Positions 8,679 through 15,448 of a stretch of 17,549 nt of DNA are shown here, one piece after another (positions within the stretch are counted from its first letter, which is position 1; each line of letters starts with the position of its first letter). The notes under the pieces are model-generated. The model saw nothing but the letters and a program-made list of their open reading frames with translations, did no database searches and was not told the origin of the DNA. Made by a program: the position numbers and the translations under genes. This stretch comes from an uncultured Fusobacterium sp. (GTDB taxonomy: Bacteria; Fusobacteriota; Fusobacteriia; Fusobacteriales; Fusobacteriaceae). Location: positions 1 to 17,549 of the forward strand of contig UQQO01000037.1 in the NCBI GenBank assembly GCA_900543175.1, written 5' to 3'.

Positions 8679-9656
8679 ATGTACAATTATAAAGATTTAG
8701 GACTTTCTAATACTAAAGAAATGTTTGCAAAAGCAAATAGAGAAGGATACTCAGTTCCTGCATTCAACTTTAACAACATGGAAATGGCTCTAGCTATAGT
8801 TGAAGCTTGTGCTGAAATGGGTTCACCAGTTATTCTTCAATGTTCAAAAGGTGCTTTAGGATATATGGGAGCAGATGTAGTTCCTCTATTAGCTAAAGCA
8901 GCAGTAGACAGAGCAAGAAACATGGGATCAGATATTCCAGTAGCTCTTCACCTTGACCATGGACCAGATTTAGCAACAGTTAAAACTTGTGTAGAAGCAG
9001 GATTCTCATCTGTAATGATCGATGGTTCTCACTATGATTTTGCAAAAAATATAGAAGTATCAAAAGAAGTAGTAGAATATGCTCATAAACATGATGTAAC
9101 AGTAGAAGCTGAATTAGGAGTTCTAGCAGGTATAGAAGATGATGTTAAAGCTGAATCTCATACTTACACAAACCCTAACGAAGTTGAAGAATTTGTAAGC
9201 AAAACAGGAGTTGACTCATTAGCAATAGCTATTGGAACATCTCACGGAGCTCACAAATTTAAACCAGGAGAAGATCCTAAATTAAGACTAGATATCTTAA
9301 AAGAAATCGAAGTAAGAATCCCAGGATTCCCAATCGTATTACACGGATCATCAGCTGTTCCTCAACAATATACAAATATGATTAAAGAATTTGGTGGAGA
9401 AGTTAAAGATGCTATCGGTATACCAGATGAACAATTAAGACTTGCTTCTAAATCAGCAGTTGCTAAAATCAACGTAGATACAGATGGAAGACTTGCATTT
9501 ACAGCAGCAATCAGAAGAGTATTAGGAACTAACCCTAAAGAATTTGACCCAAGAAAATATCTTGGAGCTGCAAAAGATGAAATGAAAGCTTACTACAAAA
9601 CTAAAATACTAGATGTATTTGGATCTGAAGGAGCTTATAAAAAAGGAACTAGATAG
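8679..9656 (+). CDS. fba: Class II fructose-bisphosphate aldolase
   Basis: This zinc-dependent enzyme cleaves fructose 1,6-bisphosphate to glyceraldehyde 3-phosphate and dihydroxyacetone phosphate in glycolysis. The 325-residue TIM barrel carries the family's metal and catalytic residues. H-L-D-H-G (91-95) gives the catalytic Asp93 and zinc ligand His94. Glu145 lies in V-E-A-E-L-G. His189 in G-T-S-H-G and His222 in V-L-H-G-S-S are the other zinc ligands. A second signature, K-I-N-V-D-T-D (about 264-270), binds phosphate. The ATG follows GGAGG. The gene has its own promoter and terminator, so it is a monocistron. Tagatose-bisphosphate aldolases share the fold, but no sugar-catabolic genes are nearby and the long insert around 232-255 is typical of FBA. 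Confidence 0.95.
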   Translation: MYNYKDLGLSNTKEMFAKANREGYSVPAFNFNNMEMALAIVEACAEMGSPVILQCSKGALGYMGADVVPLLAKAAVDRARNMGSDIPVALHLDHGPDLATVKTCVEAGFSSVMIDGSHYDFAKNIEVSKEVVEYAHKHDVTVEAELGVLAGIEDDVKAESHTYTNPNEVEEFVSKTGVDSLAIAIGTSHGAHKFKPGEDPKLRLDILKEIEVRIPGFPIVLHGSSAVPQQYTNMIKEFGGEVKDAIGIPDEQLRLASKSAVAKINVDTDGRLAFTAAIRRVLGTNPKEFDPRKYLGAAKDEMKAYYKTKILDVFGSEGAYKKGTR

Positions 9657-9666
9657 TTTGAATTTT

Positions 9667-9701
9667 TAGCCTTGGTGAGAGATTGCCAAGGCTATTTTTT
9701 T
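9667..9701 (+). terminator. Rho-independent terminator of fba
   Basis: A perfect 9-bp stem TAGCCTTGG / CCAAGGCTA (9667-9675 with 9686-9694) with a 10-nt loop is followed by seven T. It starts 11 nt after the fba stop. The - strand lacks a T run after the stem, so it acts on + strand transcripts only. Confidence 0.9.
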
Positions 9702-9730
9702 AGAAGTTATTATAAAAATTAAGGTAAATA

Positions 9731-9772
9731 AAAAGACAAATGAAAATTATAATTATAACTCTCATTTGCCTT
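9731..9772 (-). terminator. A+U-rich hairpin terminator of pdxS
   Basis: Two 20-nt arms (9733-9752 and 9753-9772) abut directly. In - strand RNA they pair over their whole length apart from the few central bases needed for the loop, with three G-U pairs. In + strand RNA the same positions would be A-C mismatches, which shows the direction. The hairpin is followed by a U run on the - strand (A run 9731-9734). It lies ~51 nt after the pdxS stop. Confidence 0.72.
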
Positions 9773-9823
9773 AAAGTTAGTTAGGAGCTTATTTATTTAA
9801 ATATATTTTAGCAATATTGGAAT

Positions 9824-10699
9824 TTACCAACCTCTTTTTGCCATTTTTTCCTCTTCAGTAAGAGAATATACATTTATTCCTACCATAGCTTCTCCTAAAT
9901 CTTCAGAAATTTCAGCTAAAACTTTAGGATTATTATAATTTTTTACAGCTTTAACTATTGCAGAAGCTCTCTTAGCAGGATTTCCAGATTTGAAGATACC
10001 AGATCCTACAAATACACCATCACAACCTAATTGCATCATAAGTGCAGCATCAGCAGGAGTTGCTACTCCACCAGCAGCAAAATTTACAACTGGAAGTTTG
10101 CCATTATCATGAACAAATTTTACTAATTCATATGGAGCTCCAATTTCTTTAGCTATGTTAAAAAGTTCTGATTCAGAAGCTGCTACTACTTTTCTAATCT
10201 CTTCATTAACAGTTCTCATGTGTTTAACTGCTTCAATAATATCACCAGTTCCAGCTTCACCCTTAGTTCTAATCATACTAGCCCCTTCAGATACTCTTCT
10301 AAGTGCTTCTCCTAAGTTTCTAGCACCACAGACAAAAGGAGCTTTAAATTTAGTTTTATCTATATGAAATTTATCGTCAGCAGGAGTTAATACTTCACTT
10401 TCATCAATATAATCTATCTCTAGAGCTTCTAAAATTTGAGCTTCTACAAAATGTCCAATTCTTACCTTTGCCATTACAGGAATAGAAACAGCAGCTTGAA
10501 TCTCTTTTATCATTTTTGGATCAGACATTCTGGCAACTCCCCCATCTTTTCTTATATCTGCAGGAACTCTTTCTAAAGCCATAACAGCACAAGCACCAGC
10601 TTCTTCAGCTATTTTAGCTTCTTTAGCATTAGTAACATCCATTATAACTCCACCTTTAAGCATTTGAGCTAGATTTTTATTTAATTCATATTTTGACAT
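9824..10699 (-). CDS. pdxS: Pyridoxal 5'-phosphate synthase lyase subunit PdxS
   Basis: PdxS builds pyridoxal 5'-phosphate from ribose 5-phosphate, glyceraldehyde 3-phosphate and ammonia. It forms a dodecamer of TIM barrels and normally gets its ammonia from the glutaminase PdxT. The frame opens at 10714, but that ATG overlaps the GGAGGT ribosome site (10707-10712). The real start is the ATG at 10699, giving 291 residues, the family length. Expected active-site residues are present: Asp21 in I-M-D-V, Lys78 in V-M-A-K-V-R and Lys146 in [21 protein letters not shown] (about 212-223) forms the phosphate site, and the chain ends R-G-W. Its divergent partner is a MocR-type regulator. No pdxT is found on either side. 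Confidence 0.97.
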   Translation of the reverse strand: MSKYELNKNLAQMLKGGVIMDVTNAKEAKIAEEAGACAVMALERVPADIRKDGGVARMSDPKMIKEIQAAVSIPVMAKVRIGHFVEAQILEALEIDYIDESEVLTPADDKFHIDKTKFKAPFVCGARNLGEALRRVSEGASMIRTKGEAGTGDIIEAVKHMRTVNEEIRKVVAASESELFNIAKEIGAPYELVKFVHDNGKLPVVNFAAGGVATPADAALMMQLGCDGVFVGSGIFKSGNPAKRASAIVKAVKNYNNPKVLAEISEDLGEAMVGINVYSLTEEEKMAKRGW

Positions 10700-10745
10700 A
10701 GTAAAAACCTCCATATTGAATATTTTTTAGAATAATATATAATAT

Positions 10746-10762
10746 GAGTATCGATACAGTTT
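10746..10762. promoter_or_regulatory. Candidate PdxR operator A
   Basis: The element GAGTATCGATACAGTTT contains the perfect 10-bp palindrome GTATCGATAC (10748-10757). It lies ~47 nt upstream of the pdxS start, so it would control pdxS. It matches operator B at 14 of 17 bases in the same orientation. The promoters in this 165-nt gap are not clear: a TATAAT on the - strand (10780-10785) has no good -35. I therefore cannot say whether binding here activates or represses. Assignment to PdxR is inferred from position. Confidence 0.55.
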
Positions 10763-10830
10763 CATATATTGCAATTTATATTATAAGTATCACATAAAAT
10801 TTGTATTAATTCAATATAAAAAAAGGGTAA

Positions 10831-10847
10831 GTGTATCGGTACAATTT
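10831..10847. promoter_or_regulatory. Candidate PdxR operator B
   Basis: The element GTGTATCGGTACAATTT is a direct repeat of operator A, 85 bp away, about eight helical turns. It ends 17 nt before the pdxR ATG, next to the ribosome site AAAGGAGAT, so binding here would probably block pdxR expression. A weak third half-site, GTATC at 10787-10791, lies roughly midway. Confidence 0.55.
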
Positions 10848-10864
10848 TAAAGGAGATAGATTCT

Positions 10865-12250
10865 ATGTTAGATATATCGTTAAAAAGTGGAGAGAAAATA
10901 TATATTCAAATCTATTATAAATTAAAAGAGATGATTGAAAATGGTGAGTTAAAAGGGAAAATTTTTTCTATTAGAGAGTTAGCTAAAAAATTTGGAGTAA
11001 GCCATTCATCTGTAATAAAAGCTTATGAAAAATTGGAAGAAAATGGATATATTTATTTAAGAGGTGGGAGTGGAGCCTATGTAAATTATAATATAGAGAA
11101 AAAATTTTATCCAGAAGATCATATGGAAAATGAGATATTTAAATATGGATATTTTAGTAGTGAATATAGAATAGATTTTTCTACTGCTTCTCCAAGTGCA
11201 GATTTTTTACCTATTGAAGAGTTAAAAAAAAGTATAAATCATATTTTAGATAGAGATGGGGGAAAAGCACTATTATATGAAAATCCTCTAGGATATATGG
11301 AGCTTAGAAAAAGTATAAAAAAGCAGTTAAAAAAAGAGGGAATAGATGCGGAGATAAAAAATATTCAAATTGTTTCTGGAGCTCAACAAGGGATAGATAT
11401 TATAAGTAAAGTTATAATTACTTCAGGAGATATAGTGGTTACAGAAGATCCAGTATATAAAGGGGCAATAGTTAGTTTTAAAAATAATGGAGCAAAGGTA
11501 GAGAAAGTTCAATTAAAAAAAGATGGAATTAATTTAAAAGAGCTAGAAAAAATTTTAAAAAGAGAAAAAATAAGATTTTTATATACAGCTTCAACCTATC
11601 AAAATCCTACTGGAATATCTATGTCTGAAAGTAAAAGAAAAGAGTTATTAAAATTAGCTGAGAAATATGATTTTTATATAATTGAAGATGATTGTAGTTC
11701 AGATATATATTTTTCTAATGAGAGAATAAAAAGTATAAAAAGTTTTGATAAAAATAACAAGGTAATCTATATAAAAAGCTATTCAAAAGTATTTATGCCT
11801 GGGTTTAGATTGGGATTTATCATAGTTCCAGAAAAAATAGCAACTTCAGTATTAGGTGGAAAATACTCTAGTGATATTTCAAATTCAGGATTAAATCAAA
11901 GGGTATTTCAATATTTTCTTGAAGAGGGAATATGGGAAAAACATATTGAAAGATCAAGAAAAGAGTTCAAAAGAAAACAGTTGTATATGTATAATAGATT
12001 AAAAAAAATAGAAAATTTGAAATTAAATAAACCAAAAGGTGGAATGAATTTGTGGGTTGAACTTCCCTATGAGATAACAGGAGAAGCTGTTTATATGAAA
12101 CTTTTAAGAAGAGGAGTAGGAATTTTACCAGGGGTTGTTTTTTCTGAAAAAGCTTATAATTATATAAGATTAAGTTTTGCTCAATGTACAGAGGAAGAGA
12201 TAGATGAAGGAATAAAGATTTTAGAAACAGTGATAGATGAGTTAAGATAA
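10865..12250 (+). CDS. pdxR: MocR/PdxR-type regulator (GntR HTH fused to aminotransferase fold)
   Basis: This 461-residue transcription factor joins an N-terminal GntR winged helix-turn-helix (about 1-75; S-I-R-E-L-A-K-K-F-G-V-S-H-S-S-V at 35-50) to a fold-type I aminotransferase domain (about 100-461) that senses PLP. The PLP-binding residues are kept. Lys308 in S-Y-S-K-V-F is the Schiff-base lysine. Asp275 in I-E-D-D-C would bind the ring nitrogen. Asn247 is in Y-Q-N-P-T-G, and Arg435 in R-L-S-F would bind carboxylate. It is divergent from pdxS, the usual arrangement for PdxR, which controls PLP synthesis and often its own gene. The symbol rests on that context; other MocR proteins have the same architecture. 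AAAGGAGAT precedes the ATG. Confidence 0.88.
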   Translation: MLDISLKSGEKIYIQIYYKLKEMIENGELKGKIFSIRELAKKFGVSHSSVIKAYEKLEENGYIYLRGGSGAYVNYNIEKKFYPEDHMENEIFKYGYFSSEYRIDFSTASPSADFLPIEELKKSINHILDRDGGKALLYENPLGYMELRKSIKKQLKKEGIDAEIKNIQIVSGAQQGIDIISKVIITSGDIVVTEDPVYKGAIVSFKNNGAKVEKVQLKKDGINLKELEKILKREKIRFLYTASTYQNPTGISMSESKRKELLKLAEKYDFYIIEDDCSSDIYFSNERIKSIKSFDKNNKVIYIKSYSKVFMPGFRLGFIIVPEKIATSVLGGKYSSDISNSGLNQRVFQYFLEEGIWEKHIERSRKEFKRKQLYMYNRLKKIENLKLNKPKGGMNLWVELPYEITGEAVYMKLLRRGVGILPGVVFSEKAYNYIRLSFAQCTEEEIDEGIKILETVIDELR

Positions 12251-12263
12251 GAGAGGAGAAGAT

Positions 12264-12368
12264 ATGTTTAATAGGAGAGAAGGAAATATAAAGAGAATAA
12301 AGATAAAATTAGTAATTTTAGTTATTTTGATAGTGGTATCTTTAATTGTAAAATTTATAAATAGATAA
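12264..12368 (+). CDS. 34-residue single-span membrane peptide
   Basis: A short frame begins 13 nt after the pdxR stop with a strong ribosome site, AGAGGAGAAG, 3 nt before the ATG. The peptide has a basic head (M-F-N-R-R-E-G-N-I-K-R-I-K-I-K, 1-15) and one hydrophobic helix (L-V-I-L-V-I-L-I-V-V-S-L-I-V, 16-29). It ends K-F-I-N-R. The positive-inside rule places the N-terminus in the cytosol. It is followed at once by a hairpin. I do not recognise a family. The ribosome site and clean topology favour a real gene, but a frame this short could be chance. Confidence 0.55.
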   Translation: MFNRREGNIKRIKIKLVILVILIVVSLIVKFINR

Positions 12369-12369
12369 T

Positions 12370-12416
12370 AAAAAAGCTGAAGTTTTTAGTTTGACTAATC
12401 TCTTCAGCTCTTATTA
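12370..12416 (-). terminator. Terminator between convergent genes (stronger on - strand)
   Basis: AGCTGAAG (12375-12382) pairs with CTTCAGCT (12402-12409). Inside it, TTAGT/ACTAA (12386-12390 with 12394-12398) pairs around a TTG loop. On the - strand the stem is followed by six U (A run 12370-12375), ending the EI24-gene operon. On the + strand the tail is a weaker CTTATTATT, so it may also serve the pdxR unit. Confidence 0.75.
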
Positions 12417-13160
12417 TTAACTATTTGCTTCCTCTTTTAAAAGTTCTAAAGTAACTTTAGTAGCAGCTACACAAGTTACTAATGGAGCAATAAAGATTCC
12501 TATAAAAGGAATAAGAAATAAAATAGTAAATATACTTCCTATCCATAGAGAGTAAAATCTCTGTTTTTTTAGAAATTTCAGACTCTCTTCAGGTGTGAAG
12601 TTATATCTTTCAAGGGTATAATCTATAAAAGAAAAACCAGTAAAATATCCTTGAAGTAGAAACATCAACAGTGGAATAGAAAGATTTATAGGAAATAGAA
12701 AACTACATAACATAATTATAAACATTCCTATAAGTTGCTTTATAAAACTTTTAATTCCAATCTGTATTCCTCTCCAAATAAATCTCATATTATCATTAAA
12801 AGAGAAATCATACTCTTTTCCTGTAAGATAGTTATCAACTTTTTCTGAAACATATCCCATAAATGGGGATAAAATAACTAAAAGAACAGATTTATATATA
12901 AGAAAATATAATGATGCTACAATTATCCAAATAGTAATTTTTAATATTATTGAGATAATTGAGTGATATTCAGAGATATTAAAGATATTCTCTAGATAAT
13001 TTAATAATCCACCTGAAATAAAATTTGCTCCAACCATCATTAAAATAAAGAGAAAAGCACCTAAAATTCCAGGAATAAAATAATATTTCTTTAAACCTAT
13101 TATTCTAATTAAACTAAAAGATTCAGAAAATGCTGTTAAAACTAATTTAATACTTTTCAT
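12417..13160 (-). CDS. EI24/CysZ-like integral membrane protein
   Basis: This 247-residue membrane protein fits the EI24 domain family, which includes the sulfate transporter CysZ. Hydrophobic stretches lie at about 27-48, 67-97, 136-170 and 203-230. Family-like marks are L-S-P-F-M-G-Y-V-S-E-K-V-D (97-109), the F-S-F-I-D-Y-T-L-E-R segment (176-185), and the terminal P-F-I-G-I-F-I-A-P-L-V-T with A-A-T. The substrate cannot be read from the sequence, and no cysteine-synthesis genes are adjacent, so the name cysZ is withheld. GAGGG lies before the ATG, in the 12-nt gap after the phosphatase gene; it is the last gene of the operon. Confidence 0.78.
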   Translation of the reverse strand: MKSIKLVLTAFSESFSLIRIIGLKKYYFIPGILGAFLFILMMVGANFISGGLLNYLENIFNISEYHSIISIILKITIWIIVASLYFLIYKSVLLVILSPFMGYVSEKVDNYLTGKEYDFSFNDNMRFIWRGIQIGIKSFIKQLIGMFIIMLCSFLFPINLSIPLLMFLLQGYFTGFSFIDYTLERYNFTPEESLKFLKKQRFYSLWIGSIFTILFLIPFIGIFIAPLVTCVAATKVTLELLKEEANS

Positions 13161-13172
13161 TTTAATCCCTCT

Positions 13173-13790
13173 TTAATCTTCAAGGTGAGAAATATCAGAG
13201 AAAACCTTAATATTAAATTTCTTATCTTTATACTCTACAATTGATAAACTTGTATTTCTAGGGACTTTTGCAGCTCCTAAATCACTGATATTTTCATCAT
13301 TTATAATATGGAATAGAGCTTTTAAAGTTACTCCATGAGTAACAACAGCTATTCTATCTCCATCTTTGTGCATAGCTAAAAGTTTATTTAATCCAACTTT
13401 TACCCTTTCAATAACTTCATAGTAAGTTTCTCCATTATACCCTGTTGGAGCATAATCTTTAGGATTGTTAAAGAAGTTGTAAAACTCCTCTGGGTATTTT
13501 TTCTCAAACTCCTCACGAGGAACACCTTCCATATTTCCCATTGAGATCTCTCTAAATTCATCAATAAATTTAATCTCCTGTTTTTTATCTCCTAAAATTA
13601 GCTTACTTGTAGCAATTGTTCTTCCCATAGGAGAAGAGTAAAAAGCTGTAAACTCAGTATCTTTCAGTTTTTCACCAAGTTTTCTAGCTTGAGACATACC
13701 AAGTTCAGTTAAAGGTGAATCAGAGCTCCCTTGAAATATTTTTAAGGTATTCCATAGAGTTTCTCCATGACGTATAAAGTAAATTTCCAT
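13173..13790 (-). CDS. Histidine phosphatase superfamily protein (phosphoglycerate-mutase-like)
   Basis: This 205-residue cytosolic enzyme opens with M-E-I-Y-F-I-R-H-G-E-T, the phosphohistidine signature (Arg7, nucleophile His8). Arg57 in S-S-P-M-G-R-T, Glu81 in F-R-E-I-S-M-G-N-M-E-G and His152 in V-T-H-G complete the usual catalytic pocket. The W-N-T-L-K-I-F-Q-G-S-S-D-S-P-L-T segment is the standard continuation. The superfamily includes cofactor-dependent mutases, GpmB-like phosphatases and the cobalamin enzyme CobC. The short length without the mutase insert favours a phosphatase, and no cobalamin genes are near, so the substrate is left open. AGGAA precedes the ATG. The gene lies 27 nt after the M48 protease gene and 12 nt before the EI24 gene. 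Confidence 0.9.
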   Translation of the reverse strand: MEIYFIRHGETLWNTLKIFQGSSDSPLTELGMSQARKLGEKLKDTEFTAFYSSPMGRTIATSKLILGDKKQEIKFIDEFREISMGNMEGVPREEFEKKYPEEFYNFFNNPKDYAPTGYNGETYYEVIERVKVGLNKLLAMHKDGDRIAVVTHGVTLKALFHIINDENISDLGAAKVPRNTSLSIVEYKDKKFNIKVFSDISHLED

Positions 13791-13817
13791 TTATCAGTTC
13801 CTTTCTATTTTTAAAAT

Positions 13818-14594
13818 TTATTTGCTTATATTTTTAAACTTTTCACTTTGTAAAAATCTTTTAATATTATTAATTCTAGTTTGATCATTTGGGTGAGTAC
13901 TTAAAAATTCTGGTGATTGATTTCCACCACTAGCTTTTGCCATTCTTTGCCAAAATGTTAAAGCATAATTAGGGTTATAACCTGCTATTTTCATAAAAAT
14001 AAGTCCAAGTTCGTCAGCTTCTGTTTCTTGAGTTCTACTGTAATTAAGCATAATAAGATTTGATGCACTTCCATATAGCTCTTGAGGTACTCCAAAAGCA
14101 ACACCTAATAAGGCTCCTACACCATTTTGAATCATAGATTGACTTTGTTGTTCTCTGCTGTGTTGAGCTATGGCATGAGCAATCTCATGGGACATTACAA
14201 CTGCTAATCCCTGTTCATTTTGAGTATAAGGTAAAATACCAGTATATACAGCAACTTTACCACCAGGCATACACCAAGCATTAGGAGTTTTATCTTTTAA
14301 TAGATTAAATTCCCAAGCATATTTTATATTTGATCTTCTCTCTTCTGGATGAAGTTGGAAATATCTTTCAACAGCTTTGGCAATATTATTTCCTACTTTT
14401 TTTACTGTTTTAGCATCGTTATTATTTAAAACAACACTTTGATTTAAAACTTGCCTATATTGTGTATAACTTTGTTGAATAAGTGGAGCTTCATCAACTA
14501 ATAGAAGTTGTTTTCTCCCTGAGATTGGAGCACTACTACATGAAATAACTAATAATGATATAAATATGATGGACAATAATTTTTTTAACTTCAT
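13818..14594 (-). CDS. M48 family metalloprotease lipoprotein
   Basis: This is a zinc protease of the periplasm, anchored as a lipoprotein. The first ATG (14600) abuts GGAGG with no spacing. The second ATG (14594) has the right 6-nt gap and starts the usual M-K-L-K-K signal, so I take 14594 (258 residues). The lipobox L-V-I-S-C places the lipidated Cys at residue 19. The catalytic H-E-I-A-H is at 136-140, and the third zinc ligand is probably Glu192 in E-T-E-A-D-E-L-G. S-T-H-P-N-D-Q-T-R near the C-terminus is typical of M48 proteins such as LoiP, YcaL and BepA. It has the protease domain but no TPR repeats, so it resembles LoiP/YcaL more than BepA. A role in clearing misfolded outer-membrane proteins is inferred. 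It is the first gene of the operon. Confidence 0.92.
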   Translation of the reverse strand: MKLKKLLSIIFISLLVISCSSAPISGRKQLLLVDEAPLIQQSYTQYRQVLNQSVVLNNNDAKTVKKVGNNIAKAVERYFQLHPEERRSNIKYAWEFNLLKDKTPNAWCMPGGKVAVYTGILPYTQNEQGLAVVMSHEIAHAIAQHSREQQSQSMIQNGVGALLGVAFGVPQELYGSASNLIMLNYSRTQETEADELGLIFMKIAGYNPNYALTFWQRMAKASGGNQSPEFLSTHPNDQTRINNIKRFLQSEKFKNISK

Positions 14595-14620
14595 AGGCAT
14601 CCTCCAAGTTTAAATTTTCT

Positions 14621-14649
14621 TTGTATATTTTCTTACTTTAAAGTATAAT
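14621..14649 (+). promoter_or_regulatory. Promoter of kdsB and the SpoIID-like gene
   Basis: TTGTAT (14621-14626), a 17-nt spacer and a perfect TATAAT (14644-14649) lie 44 nt before the kdsB start. The start region overlaps the divergent promoter, so the two units may compete for polymerase. Confidence 0.6.
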
Positions 14650-14663
14650 AAAGTTATAATAAT

Positions 14664-14692
14664 ATTTTACACAATTTAAAGGAGGTTGTAAA
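14664..14692 (-). promoter_or_regulatory. Putative promoter of the M48-phosphatase-EI24 operon
   Basis: On the - strand, TTTACA (14692-14687) and TAAAAT (14669-14664) are 17 nt apart, each one base off consensus. The -35 lies over the kdsB ribosome site. The leader to ATG 14594 would be about 60 nt. Confidence 0.45.
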
Positions 14693-15433
14693 TTGAAATT
14701 TTTAGGAGTAATACCATCTAGATATGCCTCTACAAGATTAGAGGGAAAACCTTTAAAAGATATATGTGGACATACTATGGTGGAATGGGTATATAAAAGG
14801 GCGTTAAAATCTAAATTAGATGGAGTAGTTGTAGCAACTGATGATGAGAGAATTGTTGATGAAGTAAAATCTTTTGGTGGAAATGTTATTTTAACAAGAA
14901 AAGATCATATTAATGGAACAAGTAGAATAGCTGAGGTATGTGAAACTTATACAGATTATGATGTAATTGTAAATATTCAAGGGGATGAACCATTAATAGA
15001 GCCAGATATGATCAACTCTATTATAGATTCATTTGTTGAGGACAATACAATCCCTATGAGTACATTAAAGTATAAGCTTACAGATATGGCAGAGATTGAA
15101 AATCCAAATGCAGTAAAAGTTGTAACAGATAAAAATGATTTTGCTATCTATTTTTCAAGAAGTGTAATTCCATATCCAAGAAATTTAAATATGGATAATT
15201 ATTATAAACATGTGGGAATCTATGGATATAAGAGAGATTTTGTAATGGAATATGCTAAAATGGCATCAACACCATTGGAACTTTCTGAATCTTTAGAACA
15301 GTTAAGAGTTTTAGAAAATGGATATAAGATTAAAGTTTTAGAAACTCCATATAAGATAATAGGTGTAGATACACAAGAGGAATTAGAAAGAGTAAGAGAG
15401 TATATAACTAAAAATGGATTAGTTATTGACTAA
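14693..15433 (+). CDS. kdsB: 3-deoxy-manno-octulosonate cytidylyltransferase (CMP-KDO synthetase)
   Basis: KdsB activates KDO with CTP to CMP-KDO, the donor for the lipopolysaccharide inner core. The start is TTG at 14693: AAAGGAGGT ends 6 nt before it and the protein then begins M-K-F-L-G-V-I-P-S-R-Y-A-S-T-R, the exact family N-terminus. The 246 residues are full length. Motifs are S-R-Y-A-S-T-R-L-E-G-K-P-L (9-21), which binds the CTP phosphates; V-A-T-D-D-E-R (47-53); N-I-Q-G-D-E-P (94-100) with the metal-binding Asp98; and the closing G-V-D-T-Q-E-E-L-E-R-V (224-234). It is followed 15 nt later by the SpoIID-like lipoprotein. The LPS role matches lpxD at the other end of the window. Confidence 0.96.
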   Translation: MKFLGVIPSRYASTRLEGKPLKDICGHTMVEWVYKRALKSKLDGVVVATDDERIVDEVKSFGGNVILTRKDHINGTSRIAEVCETYTDYDVIVNIQGDEPLIEPDMINSIIDSFVEDNTIPMSTLKYKLTDMAEIENPNAVKVVTDKNDFAIYFSRSVIPYPRNLNMDNYYKHVGIYGYKRDFVMEYAKMASTPLELSESLEQLRVLENGYKIKVLETPYKIIGVDTQEELERVREYITKNGLVID

Positions 15434-15448
15434 GAATGGAGAAAATAG

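Noticed and set aside
8679..9656. Tagatose-bisphosphate aldolase
   Set aside because: The gene is a monocistron with no galactitol or tagatose genes beside it, and it carries FBA-type features.
10155..10367. A 70-codon open frame on the + strand opposite pdxS
   Set aside because: It lies wholly inside a certain gene, has no ribosome site, and its composition mirrors the pdxS codons.
10700..10714. Upstream ATG for pdxS
   Set aside because: That ATG overlaps the GGAGGT ribosome site of the start at 10699, and the added residues are not part of the family.
13173..13790. Alpha-ribazole phosphatase (cobC) or true phosphoglycerate mutase
   Set aside because: The motifs show only the superfamily. 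There are no cobalamin genes nearby and the mutase insert is missing, so no specific name is given.
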